Of a DNA stretch of 14,073 nt, positions 1 through 8,553 are shown one piece after another. Position 1 is the stretch's first letter; each line of letters opens with the position of its first letter. The notes beneath the pieces were generated by a model. It had not been told where the DNA came from and searched no databases. It saw nothing but the letters and a program-made list of their open reading frames with translations. The stretch spans positions 1 through 14,073 of the forward strand of contig DASWHK010000237.1 of assembly GCA_036398215.1 (NCBI GenBank). The letters are read 5' to 3'. A program made the translations under genes and the position numbers. The stretch comes from DASWHK01 sp036398215. Lineage in GTDB: Bacteria; Acidobacteriota; UBA890.

Positions 1-128
1 CCGACCAGCGGGCCGACGATCGGGAAGCCGCGCTGCCGCGCCAGCTCCTCCATCTCGCGCTGGACGGGATCGGGATCGTCGAGCAGGCCCTCGAGATAGC
101 GCTCGAGGCGGGGGTCGACGATGTTCAA
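1..128 (-). CDS. O-methyltransferase, class I SAM-dependent (N-terminal part only)
   Basis: The gene is cut by the left edge; only the first 42 codons are visible. Reading leftwards from a TTG at 126-128 the protein begins MNIVDPRLERYLEGLLDD and continues to a GFPIVGPLV segment at residues 34-42. This 'DPRLE.YL..L....DPV..EME..A...GFPIVGP.VG' opening is characteristic of the bacterial O-methyltransferase family 3 (caffeoyl-CoA O-methyltransferase-like, about 220 residues), in which it precedes the SAM-binding Rossmann fold. The SAM motifs lie outside the window, so the assignment rests on the N-terminal signature alone. The TTG start shares TTGA with the TGA stop of the upstream Rieske gene, and no ATG or GTG lies in frame upstream before a stop. 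A purine-rich AGGTGAAGG lies just before it. Translational coupling to the Rieske gene is inferred. The methyl acceptor is unknown. Confidence 0.65.
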   Translation of the reverse strand, partial: MNIVDPRLERYLEGLLDDPDPVQREMEELARQRGFPIVGPLV

Positions 129-430
129 GCCTTCACCTGCACGTCGTCGCCCTCGACCCGCACCTCGTAGACATCGACGCTCTCGCCGGGTGCGTTGAGG
201 CAGGCGCCCGTCTTCACGTCGTACTGCCAGCCGTGCCAGGGGCAGATCACGGTGTCGCCGTCGCAGCCGCCGTCGCCGAGCGGCCCGCCGCGGTGGATGC
301 AGGTGTTGTCGATGGCGTAGAAGGTGCCGTCGACGTTGAACAACGCCACCTCGGTACCGCCGGCGTCGACGACCTTCGCCTCGCCGGGCGAAAGGTCGGC
401 CACCCGAGCAACGCTGATAAAATCGGACAT
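125..430 (-). CDS. Small Rieske [2Fe-2S] ferredoxin (NirD-like)
   Basis: A 101-residue soluble single-domain Rieske protein. The two cluster-binding motifs are complete: C44-I-H46 and C63-P-W-H66, followed by the usual GW.YD..TG segment at 67-75. There is no signal peptide or membrane segment, so it acts in the cytoplasm, probably as an electron carrier or as the small subunit of an oxidoreductase or dioxygenase. The length matches NirD/biphenyl-dioxygenase-ferredoxin-type proteins (about 100-110 residues). The start is the ATG at 428-430, five bases after AAGGA. An overlapping ATG six bases upstream is in another frame, and a longer open frame extending to 679 would overlap the divergent ubiE gene. 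The stop overlaps the start of an O-methyltransferase. The electron donor and acceptor cannot be told from the sequence. UbiE/MenG is divergently transcribed next door, so a link to quinone metabolism is possible but unproven. Confidence 0.88.
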   Translation of the reverse strand: MSDFISVARVADLSPGEAKVVDAGGTEVALFNVDGTFYAIDNTCIHRGGPLGDGGCDGDTVICPWHGWQYDVKTGACLNAPGESVDVYEVRVEGDDVQVKA

Positions 431-547
431 GCCATTCCTTTCGTCGGCTGGCCGCACGGCGGCGGGAGGGTGGCTGGGTGCGGCTTTCTCCCGACCGGCG
501 CCGCGGCCCGCGGTCAGCAGGGTCGGTCGGTTTCCGCGGATTCTGTC

Positions 548-1300
548 ATGGCCTCTGGGGTCGGTCAAAAATCGGCGCCGGCGGCGCCCGATCGGGTTGC
601 CGCGGGTGGTGGCTCGTTCAGCACCGCCGTGCGCACCATGTTCGACGCCCTGGCGCCGCGCTACGACAGCTTCAACCACTGGGCCAGTCTGGGGCTCGAC
701 TACGGCTGGCGCCGCGCCGCGGTCCGCTCGCTGGCGTTATCCGACCAGGCGGCCGTTCTCGACGTCGCTACGGGCACCGGCGACCTGGCCTTCGCGGCCG
801 CCCGGCGGGCCGGCCGAACGATCGGCTGCGACTTCGCCGTCGAGATGGTCCGGCGGGCTCGCGACAAGGCAGGCTCGAAGCCACAGGCGCGATTCCAGGT
901 GGCGCGGGCCGAGCGGCTGCCCTACGCGAGCCGTGCCTTCGCGGGCGTGACCTCGGCGTTCGCGATGCGCAACGTCAAGCCGATGCTCGCCGAGGTGCTC
1001 GCCGAGGCGTTCCGGGTGCTGGCGCCCGGCGGCCGCGTCGCCATCCTCGAGTTCAGCCGTCCGCGCCGAGCGCCGGTGCGCTGGGCCCACGGCCTGTACA
1101 CGCGCGCCGTCATGCCGCGCGTCGGGCGCCTGCTGACCGGCAGCTCCGAGCCCTTCGACTACCTCTATCGGAGCATCCAGGAGTGGGACACGCCCGAGCA
1201 GTTCGCCGCCCGCCTGCGCGCCGCCGGCTTCGACGATGTCGACTACCGGCTCATGTCCTTCGGGACCGTCGCCCTGCACACGGCGCGCAAGCCCGATTGA
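548..1300 (+). CDS. ubiE: Demethylmenaquinone / 2-polyprenyl-6-methoxy-1,4-benzoquinol methyltransferase (UbiE/MenG)
   Basis: A 250-residue SAM-dependent C-methyltransferase that makes the final ring methylation in menaquinone synthesis (or the C-methylation step in ubiquinone synthesis), at the cytoplasmic membrane. It shows the family features in order: the FSTAVRTMFDALAPRYDSFN opening (24-43), SAM-binding motif I LDVATGTGDLA (71-81), SAFAMRNV (137-144), FRVLAPGGRVAILEFSRP (155-172), and the closing pattern DYLY.SI (204-210) to SFGTVALHTARK (237-248). Motif I has Thr where DVAGGTGD is commonest, a tolerated change. The start is the ATG at 548-550. Upstream in-frame codons exist but run into the divergent Rieske gene, and no strong Shine-Dalgarno sequence is seen. 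No other quinone gene is visible, so MenG versus UbiE substrate use is open. In anaerobes and in Acidobacteriota the menaquinone role would be expected. Confidence 0.9.
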   Translation: MASGVGQKSAPAAPDRVAAGGGSFSTAVRTMFDALAPRYDSFNHWASLGLDYGWRRAAVRSLALSDQAAVLDVATGTGDLAFAAARRAGRTIGCDFAVEMVRRARDKAGSKPQARFQVARAERLPYASRAFAGVTSAFAMRNVKPMLAEVLAEAFRVLAPGGRVAILEFSRPRRAPVRWAHGLYTRAVMPRVGRLLTGSSEPFDYLYRSIQEWDTPEQFAARLRAAGFDDVDYRLMSFGTVALHTARKPD

Positions 1301-1314
1301 CCGTCTTCGGCCGC

Positions 1315-1327
1315 CCCTCGTTGAGGG
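1315..1327. terminator. Small hairpin between convergent genes (possible terminator)
   Basis: CCCTC-GTT-GAGGG forms a perfect 5-bp stem with a 3-base loop, 14 bases after the ubiE stop and in the 97-bp gap before the convergent DsbD-domain gene ends. There is no U-tract on either side, so an intrinsic terminator is uncertain. It may only mark a 3' end for both transcripts. Confidence 0.25.
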
Positions 1328-1397
1328 ACGGGACGACGGCGGGGGCTCTCACGGGTGGATCGATGCGCCAAGCAGAGGGTGGGCGGGAAGCCGTCCG

Positions 1398-1976
1398 TCA
1401 GCGCTTCGGAAAGGGCGCGCGGGCCAGCAGCGGGGATTCGGTCTCGACGCTGTGGCCCGGGTCGGCGACGATCGTGACCGGCAGACGGACCGACGTCTCG
1501 GTCGGCGCGAAGCAGGCCTGATCGTTGCAAGCCTGGTAGTCGAGCACGATCTCCAGCTCGCGGTCGCCGGTGGCCGCGGTTTCGGCGACGGCCAGCAGCA
1601 GGCCGACGACGAAGGTGCCCTCGTAGACCAGGAAGGGCTTCTCGTCGTAGGGAAACTTGCGGCTCTCGGCCTCGGGATAATAGGCTTCGATCACGCGGAC
1701 CCCGTCGACGCCGGCCACCGACACCTCCACCGGGATCAGCCAGTCGTAGGTCGGCGGGTTGGCGTTCACGTGCATGCCCGCCGCGATCTCGACCTCGACC
1801 GCCATCCGCACGGTTCGGTCGCGGGCGATCGGCGCCCGCTCGGTCGCCGTCTCGCTGATCCTCGCCCGCGGCGTCGAGCGCAGAAGCTGCCCCTCGGCAC
1901 CGCCCGGCAGGAAGGCGGCGGCAACGGCAGCCAGGGCGACCAGCACGGCGAGGCGATTCGAAATTCGGTAGCTCAT
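1398..1976 (-). CDS. Exported DsbD N-terminal (alpha)-domain protein
   Basis: A 192-residue protein with a signal peptide (hydrophobic core about 9-24, likely cleavage near GAEG-Q at 29-30) followed by one immunoglobulin-like domain of the DsbD alpha type. This is the periplasmic module that passes electrons from the DsbD membrane core to substrates. The pair C150-NDQA-C155 followed by FAPTE matches the 'YQ.C....C..P' redox motif of that domain. The HVNANPP.Y.WLIP segment at 69-82 is also typical. Full DsbD proteins add an eight-helix membrane domain and a thioredoxin domain; neither is present here, and the stop is followed by a convergent gene, so this is a free-standing domain rather than a visible truncation. 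It probably works in the periplasm as a thiol-disulfide carrier with a CcdA-like partner encoded elsewhere (inference). A weak AGG lies just before the ATG. It may be co-transcribed with the racemase-like gene, but 228 bp containing tandem repeats lie between them. Confidence 0.8.
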   Translation of the reverse strand: MSYRISNRLAVLVALAAVAAAFLPGGAEGQLLRSTPRARISETATERAPIARDRTVRMAVEVEIAAGMHVNANPPTYDWLIPVEVSVAGVDGVRVIEAYYPEAESRKFPYDEKPFLVYEGTFVVGLLLAVAETAATGDRELEIVLDYQACNDQACFAPTETSVRLPVTIVADPGHSVETESPLLARAPFPKR

Positions 1977-2032
1977 CAGCCTAGTCTACCAGCCGGAGAT
2001 GGCCTCCTGGCGCCCCTCGAGACTATGGAAGG

Positions 2033-2199
2033 TACAGGCGGTAGCTTGGCCGACGACCGCCCGGCCATTGCCGGGAGCTGAGGACTTGGTCGCCGAGGCT
2101 GCCCGGTCAGCTCCGGAGGATGCGGACATGTCGCCGAGGATGCCCGGCCATCGCCGGAAGATGCGGACCTGGTCGCCGACGATGCCCGGCCATCGCCGG
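2033..2199. repeat. Tandem array of about four imperfect 42-bp repeats with a hairpin in each
   Basis: The non-coding gap between the racemase-like gene and the DsbD-domain gene is filled by four tandem units, about 2033-2074, 2075-2116, 2117-2157 and 2158-2199. The landmark GCCCGG recurs at 2059, 2101, 2142 and 2184, a period of 42, 41 and 42. The two right-hand units are the most alike, sharing GATGCCCGGCCATCGCCGG; the left-hand units are more diverged. One- and two-base length differences shift the reading frame between units, which argues against a coding repeat. Units 1, 3 and 4 contain a perfect small hairpin. In unit 1 it is CCCGGC-CATT-GCCGGG at 2060-2075. In units 3 and 4 it is CCGGC-CATC-GCCGG. 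If transcribed from the racemase side, the array would fold into serial hairpins in the 3' untranslated region. The function is unknown. Confidence 0.8.
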
Positions 2200-2204
2200 C
2201 GGCG

Positions 2205-3266
2205 CTATTGGGCCCAGATGTCGCCGACGGTGAAGCCCTCGGGGAAGGGGTCGTCGGGATCCAGGACGTATTGGGCGAAGCCGGTGATCCAGGCGGTACC
2301 GGCGATGGTTGGGACCACGGCGGGGGTGCCGGCGACCTCGGTCTCGCGGAGCAGGCGGCCGGTGAACGTGGTGCCGAGGATGCCCTCGTGGACGAAGTCT
2401 TCGTCGAGGCCAAGTTCTCCCTTCGCCCACAGGGCCGCCATCTTGGCGCAAGTGCCCGTGCCGCAGGGCGAGCGGTCCAGGACGCCCGTCCAGGTCGAGG
2501 GCCGCTCCCAGTCGAGCTTGCCGGTCGAGACGATCACCGTGTTCTTGCGGTGCGCCGCCGGGTGGGTCGGCGGCGCCGAGAGCTGAGCGATCGTGACCCC
2601 GCGGATCTCGGGGTTCTCGGGGTGCACCGGGGTGGCGAGCTGTTCTTGTGTCGCCGCCTTGACCATCTCGCCGAGGCGCACCGCGTCGGCCGCCTGGTCG
2701 GGGGTTAGCTGCAGGCCGAGCTGGTCGGCGTCGGCGATGGCGTAGAACATCCCGCCCCAGGCGACATCGACGGTGATTGCGCCGAGCTCGGGGACCTCAA
2801 CCACCGCGTCGAGGTGAACGGCGAACGCCGGCACGTTCTCGAAGGTGACCCGCCTGACCTTGCCGTCTTCGACGTCGGCCCGGACGCGAATCAATCCGGC
2901 CGGGGCCTCGAGCACCAGCTCGGTGACCGGCTCGCGGCTGGCGACCATGCCGGTCTCGATCAGCACCGTGGCGACCGCGATCGTGTTGGTGCCCGACATC
3001 GCCGGGTACTCGACCTGCTCCATGATCACGTAGCCGGCGTCGGCCTCCGGTCGAGTCGGCGGCAGCACCAGGTTGCAGTTCGCCGCCGGGTAGCCGCGCG
3101 GCTCGCGAAGCATGCGCAGGCGCAGGTCGTCGGCCTCGCGGGCCAGCCACTGCATCTTCTCGAACATCGAGGCGCCGGGCACGTCGAGGACGCCGCCGAC
3201 GATGACCCTGCCGGGCTCGCCGCAAACGTGGGTGTCGACCGCGTGGATCATCCGCGAGATGCGCAT
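2205..3266 (-). CDS. Proline racemase superfamily enzyme (hydroxyproline epimerase-like, Ser/Cys type)
   Basis: A 353-residue cytoplasmic enzyme of the proline racemase / 4-hydroxyproline 2-epimerase / trans-3-hydroxy-L-proline dehydratase superfamily, full length for the family. It starts with IHAVDTHVCGEPGRVI (7-22), the classic opening. The first catalytic position lies in YPAMSGTNTI (88-96), where Ser91 replaces the usual Cys. The second is intact in DRSPCGTGT (264-272) with Asp264 and Cys268. The substrate-loop segment DVAWGGMFYAI (167-177) is also recognisable. In this superfamily Cys/Cys pairs go with racemases and epimerases, Cys/Thr with dehydratases, and Ser/Cys with some hydroxyproline epimerases, so an epimerase acting on 3- or 4-hydroxyproline is my best guess. 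No hydroxyproline catabolic genes lie alongside. It follows the EF-G-like gene on the same strand after 91 bp. The start is the ATG at 3264-3266; its Shine-Dalgarno sequence is weak. Confidence 0.87.
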   Translation of the reverse strand: MRISRMIHAVDTHVCGEPGRVIVGGVLDVPGASMFEKMQWLAREADDLRLRMLREPRGYPAANCNLVLPPTRPEADAGYVIMEQVEYPAMSGTNTIAVATVLIETGMVASREPVTELVLEAPAGLIRVRADVEDGKVRRVTFENVPAFAVHLDAVVEVPELGAITVDVAWGGMFYAIADADQLGLQLTPDQAADAVRLGEMVKAATQEQLATPVHPENPEIRGVTIAQLSAPPTHPAAHRKNTVIVSTGKLDWERPSTWTGVLDRSPCGTGTCAKMAALWAKGELGLDEDFVHEGILGTTFTGRLLRETEVAGTPAVVPTIAGTAWITGFAQYVLDPDDPFPEGFTVGDIWAQ

Positions 3267-3357
3267 GTCGGTTCCGGGACTCCAGCGGGCCTCGTGCAGC
3301 TACGATCGGGCCGGACCGCGAAGGGTTGGAGTGGCTAGGCGAGCCCGCGGCGCCGCG

Positions 3358-5451
<2,094 letters not shown>

Positions 5452-5586
5452 GGCCTCCCTTTTTCGCTCTTCAGAACCGCGGATGCAGCGGACGCAGCGG
5501 TACGCTCCACGCAGGATTGTGGGGGCTCGGAGGCGCGGGCCGCGATCCCCGAGACCGCCGACGAAAGCGACAGGGCCGGCAGTCTA

Positions 5587-6624
5587 TCACGCTTGATCGC
5601 GGGCGCGTCGCAAGGCGACCAGCAGGTACTCGAGGTCTTCCGGCAGGGGGGCGACGACCTCAACCCGCTCGCCGCCGGTCGGGTGTCGGAAGCGGAGAGC
5701 GCCGGCATGGAGGGCCGGGCGGTCGAGGCCCTTGATGGATTCGCGGAGGCGGGGGTCGGCGATCCCCCGCCAGCGGGCGCCGGCGTACTTGGCGTCGCCT
5801 AGGCAGGGGTGCTGGATGGCGGCGAGGTGGGCGCGGATCTGGTGTGTCCGTCCGGTCCGCGGCAAGACGCGGAGCAGCGCGAAGTCGCCGAGGTCCTCGT
5901 CGCGAACCCAGCGGGTCTGCGCGGCTCGCGGACGATCGGTGCGCCCCGAGATCTTGGTGCGGTCCTTGCGGTCGCGGCCGAGCGGCAGGTCGATGGCCCC
6001 TTCGGCCGCCGCCGGGCAGCCGTACACGATCGCCAGGTACTCTTTCTCGATCGTGCGGACCTTGAACTGGCGTGCCAGGGCGCGGTGCGCCGCGTCGGTG
6101 CGGGCGATGACCAGCACCCCCGAGGTCCCCTTGTCGAGCCGGTGAACGATGCCCGGCCGGTCGTCGCCGCCCACCCGCGACAGCCCGTCGCCGTAGCGGT
6201 GCAGCAGCGCGTTGACCAGCGTGGCGCCGTGACTGCCGGCGCCGGGGTGCACCACCAGTCCGGCGGGCTTGTCGACGACCACGACTTCGTCGTCCTCGTA
6301 GAGAACGTCGAGAGGGATTGCCTGGGGGCGCGGGCCCTGGTCGCCCGCCGCCGCGGGCAGGCGCAAGCAAAGGACCTGGCCGGCTTCGACGGCAAGGCTG
6401 GACTTGCCGGCGTGCCGGCCGTCGATCTCGACCTCGCCGGCGGCGACGAGGCGCTGGATCCTGGCCCGCGACAGCTCCCCGAACAGCGCCGCCAGGGCCC
6501 GGTCGAGGCGTTGTCCGGCGAGGTCCTCGGGGACCGTCGCTTCGAGCCGGCGGGGGGGCGAGTCGGGCGAGGTAGCCGCCAGGCGGCGTTTTTTCGGGCC
6601 GCGAGGCGGAGCGGCGGCCGTCAC
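5587..6624 (-). CDS. rluD: RluD-family 23S rRNA pseudouridine synthase
   Basis: A 345-residue cytoplasmic RNA-modifying enzyme converting uridine to pseudouridine, in RluD's case in helix 69 of 23S rRNA. After a basic, proline-containing N-terminal stretch of about 25 residues comes an S4 RNA-binding domain (about 37-90, GQRLDRALAALF...SRARIQRLVAAGEVEIDG). The catalytic domain follows: VVDKPAGLVVHPGAGS (116-131) and the active-site motif HRLDKGTSGVLVIAR (161-175), in which Asp164 is the catalytic aspartate. GRTHQIRAHL is also present. The start chosen is the GTG at 6622-6624, which overlaps the lgt TGA stop as GTGA and fits translational coupling. An open frame continues upstream to 7308, but that part is only the other reading frame of lgt. 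Membership of RluD rather than RluA/RluC is based on the S4 domain and the lspA-linked context. Confidence 0.9.
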   Translation of the reverse strand: MTAAAPPRGPKKRRLAATSPDSPPRRLEATVPEDLAGQRLDRALAALFGELSRARIQRLVAAGEVEIDGRHAGKSSLAVEAGQVLCLRLPAAAGDQGPRPQAIPLDVLYEDDEVVVVDKPAGLVVHPGAGSHGATLVNALLHRYGDGLSRVGGDDRPGIVHRLDKGTSGVLVIARTDAAHRALARQFKVRTIEKEYLAIVYGCPAAAEGAIDLPLGRDRKDRTKISGRTDRPRAAQTRWVRDEDLGDFALLRVLPRTGRTHQIRAHLAAIQHPCLGDAKYAGARWRGIADPRLRESIKGLDRPALHAGALRFRHPTGGERVEVVAPLPEDLEYLLVALRRARDQA

Positions 6625-7526
6625 GCCGGACTTTCGTCCGGCTCCATCGGTTCTTGTCGGGTCTTGAGCCGGGCGAGCATCCCCAGGGCGATGACCGCGC
6701 CGATGATCGCGATGAACTGCGAGGTCGAGAGGGCGCCGTCGAACATGAAGCCGCGCGGATCGGCGCGCAGGAACTCGTGGAAGAACCGCAAGACCGCGTA
6801 GGCGAGCACGTAGGTCCAGAAGATCTGGCCGTCGAACTGCTTGCGCCCGAAAAACCAGATCAGGAAGGCGCCGAGCAGGAGGTTGGTGGTCGCTTCGTAG
6901 AGCTGCGTCGGGTGCAGCGGAATGTTGAGCGGCACGCCGACCAGCGTGCCGCTGTAGGTGTCGGTGAAGGTCACGCCCCACGGCAGGTCGGTGGCGATGC
7001 CGTAGCAGCAGCCGGCGGCGAAGCACCCGAGCCTGCCGATGCCGTGGCCGATCGCCGCCGCCGGCGCCGCGACGTCGGCGAGCTTCCAGAGATCCATGTC
7101 GTGCCGGCGCGCGTACCAGATCGCCGCCAGGACGGCGGCGAAAAAGCCCCCGTAGAACACGCCGCCCGCCTGCAGCAGGCTCAATCCCATGCGCGACAGC
7201 GCGCCGATGTACGCGGCGGCGCCGCCGATGTAGGGGTCGAGCCCCAGGCCGATGGGGCCGCCGCCCTCGGCGACCAGCGTCCGGAACTGGCGGGAGTAGA
7301 TCTCCCAATCGACGATCAGCAACAGCACCTTGGCCCCGACCAGGGCGGCCAGGATGATGTAGACGCCGATATCGATGACCATGTCCGGCTCGATCCCCTC
7401 GCGCCGTGCCAGCCGCCGAGCGATGACGATGGCGACCAGGAACGCGGCGACCAGCAGCACCCCGTAGGTGTGGATCGTGATCGGTCCCACGAAGGGGAGC
7501 GGGAGCTCGAACAGGGTTGGAAACAT
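6621..7526 (-). CDS. lgt: Prolipoprotein diacylglyceryl transferase (Lgt)
   Basis: A 301-residue polytopic inner-membrane enzyme that moves diacylglycerol from phosphatidylglycerol to the lipobox cysteine of prolipoproteins, the first step of lipoprotein maturation. Family landmarks in order: ITIHTYGVLLVAAFL (16-30), GGVFYGGFFAAVLA (121-134), the Lgt signature region HGIGRLGCFAAGCCYG (161-176), LHPTQLYE (204-211) and RFFHEFLR (247-254). About seven hydrophobic segments are visible. The signature keeps Arg165 and Gly176 but has Cys168 and Cys173 at positions that are Asn and Glu in the E. coli enzyme, and Tyr125 where E. coli has the His of its HGG motif. A GCFxAGCCYG variant is, to my recollection, widespread in some lineages. 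A loop around 78-118 looks longer than in E. coli. lspA precedes it by 29 bases and rluD overlaps its end, an lspA-lgt-rluD module. Confidence 0.93.
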   Translation of the reverse strand: MFPTLFELPLPFVGPITIHTYGVLLVAAFLVAIVIARRLARREGIEPDMVIDIGVYIILAALVGAKVLLLIVDWEIYSRQFRTLVAEGGGPIGLGLDPYIGGAAAYIGALSRMGLSLLQAGGVFYGGFFAAVLAAIWYARRHDMDLWKLADVAAPAAAIGHGIGRLGCFAAGCCYGIATDLPWGVTFTDTYSGTLVGVPLNIPLHPTQLYEATTNLLLGAFLIWFFGRKQFDGQIFWTYVLAYAVLRFFHEFLRADPRGFMFDGALSTSQFIAIIGAVIALGMLARLKTRQEPMEPDESPA

Positions 7527-7555
7527 CGCGGGTGCCCTCTGGCGGCGAGCGCCGG

Positions 7556-8146
7556 CTAGCTCAGACGCGCCGCGTCCTCGGCTGCCGACTCCTCGGCGCT
7601 GCTGCGCTCGTGGGTGGAGAGGTTGGCCAGGCGGCGGCTCGCCGATTCCGACAATGCCGCCCCGGCCGGGTCGTCGGCTTCACCGTGCCTCGCCATGGCG
7701 ATGAACAAGGTCAGCGCACCGACCGTGATCGCCGCGTCGGCGACGTTGAACGACGGCCAGTGGTAATTGCCCCAGTGGACGTCGATGAAATCGACCACGT
7801 AGTGGAGCCGCAGGCGGTCGGCGAGGTTGCCGACGGCGCCTCCGAGGATGAGGCCGAAGGCGGCGACGATCCGGGGCTCGTGCCAACCTTCGCGGGCATA
7901 GGCCCAGATGAGGCCGACCGCGAGCACGGATACGACGATCAGGGCGACGCGCAGGGGCCCCGGCGGTGCGTCGGCAAACAACCCGAAGGCGGCGCCGTTG
8001 TTGTGCACGCGAGTCAGCGCCAGGAGGCCGTCGACCACCGGTAACCGGGCATTGAACGGGATCCAGGCGGTGACCATCGCCTTGGTGACCTGGTCGGCGA
8101 CCAGGACGCCGAAAGCGATCAGCAACACCATGGTGCGGTCGCGCAT
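7556..8146 (-). CDS. lspA: Lipoprotein signal peptidase (signal peptidase II)
   Basis: A 196-residue inner-membrane aspartyl protease that removes the signal peptide from diacylglyceryl-modified prolipoproteins. Four hydrophobic segments are visible. The conserved blocks are ADQVTKAMV (17-25), the VHNNGAAFGLF segment (47-57), GGAVGNLADRL...VVDFIDVHW (102-125) and FNVADAAITVG (133-143). The catalytic aspartates should be Asp119 and Asp137. The C-terminus carries an unusual polar tail of about 40 residues (from about 155), rich in Ala, Ser and Glu, making it longer than the usual 160-170 residues. I chose the ATG at 8144-8146. An in-frame GTG at 8165-8167 would add seven residues and cannot be excluded, but has no better ribosome-binding site. 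It lies 39 bases after the FxLYD-like gene and 29 bases before lgt, its pathway partner, so co-transcription is likely. Confidence 0.93.
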   Translation of the reverse strand: MRDRTMVLLIAFGVLVADQVTKAMVTAWIPFNARLPVVDGLLALTRVHNNGAAFGLFADAPPGPLRVALIVVSVLAVGLIWAYAREGWHEPRIVAAFGLILGGAVGNLADRLRLHYVVDFIDVHWGNYHWPSFNVADAAITVGALTLFIAMARHGEADDPAGAALSESASRRLANLSTHERSSAEESAAEDAARLS

Positions 8147-8185
8147 GGTTCGTGTTCTTCCCCCCACCTGTTGTTCGCCCGGATG

Positions 8186-8548
8186 CTACGGGATCGGCAT
8201 CAGTACGACGCGATACTGGGTCGCCGTTTGGGCGCTGGCGAACGCCACGCTGCTGGTTTGCTCGACCGACACGCGGTCCATTTGCGGCAGCATGAGGTCG
8301 GCGCTGTCGCGGGCGACCACCTCGCCGGCGGCGTTGAGAAGCTCGACCGTGACGCGCACGTTCAGATCGCGGCTGCTCGGGTTGTCGATCGTCGCCGACC
8401 AGCGATAGTTGGCGGTCTGGCCGGACTTGCCGGTCCACGCGAAGCTACGGTTTTGGACGCTGACCTCGAGCTGGGCGAGGGCCTCGGTCGTGGCCAGGGC
8501 GGCCACCGCCAGCACCAGAATCAGCGTGAAGATCGGGCGAGCTCTCAT
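8186..8548 (-). CDS. Small secreted FxLYD-like domain protein
   Basis: A 120-residue exported protein with a clear signal peptide (hydrophobic core about 6-20, probable cleavage after ALA at 23-25) and one small beta-sandwich-type domain. The pattern WSATIDNPSSRDLNVRVTVELLNAAGEVVARD (50-81) resembles the FxLYD family, in which a 'v.N.s......v.v...y...G..v' core is typical. No lipobox cysteine follows the signal peptide; there is no cysteine at all. The function is unknown. The ATG is preceded by a perfect AGGAGG, and the start lies 17 bases after the stop of the propeller gene, with that Shine-Dalgarno sequence inside the gap. It sits between the propeller gene and lspA, so it is probably made together with both. 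The FxLYD call is by pattern only; DUF3426-like domains are an alternative. Confidence 0.78.
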   Translation of the reverse strand: MRARPIFTLILVLAVAALATTEALAQLEVSVQNRSFAWTGKSGQTANYRWSATIDNPSSRDLNVRVTVELLNAAGEVVARDSADLMLPQMDRVSVEQTSSVAFASAQTATQYRVVLMPIP

Positions 8549-8553
8549 CGTGT

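Noticed and set aside
2033..2199. The tandem repeat as a coding repeat (EDADLVAEDARPSP-like units on the plus strand) or as a CRISPR array.
   Set aside because: One- and two-base indels break the frame between units. There are no unique spacers between units and no cas genes, so it is not CRISPR.
3347..3356. A perfect palindrome GCGGCGCCGC just after the EF-G-like stop.
   Set aside because: It has no loop, is made only of G and C, and is expected by chance at this composition.
5553..5584. An inverted repeat (GACTGCCG with CGGCGGTC, one wobble, 16-base loop) just after the rluD stop as an intrinsic terminator.
   Set aside because: There is no U-tract and the loop is long. It could aid Rho-dependent ending, but there is not enough evidence to list it.
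6625..7308. An N-terminal extension of the RluD-family protein up to 7308.
   Set aside because: The extension overlaps lgt in another frame and looks like its shadow. The GTG overlapping the lgt stop gives a normal RluD length with the S4 domain at the N-terminus.
8147..8167. An upstream GTG start for lspA adding seven residues (MGGRTRT).
   Set aside because: No better ribosome-binding site is seen and the ATG at 8144-8146 gives a typical LspA beginning. It remains possible.
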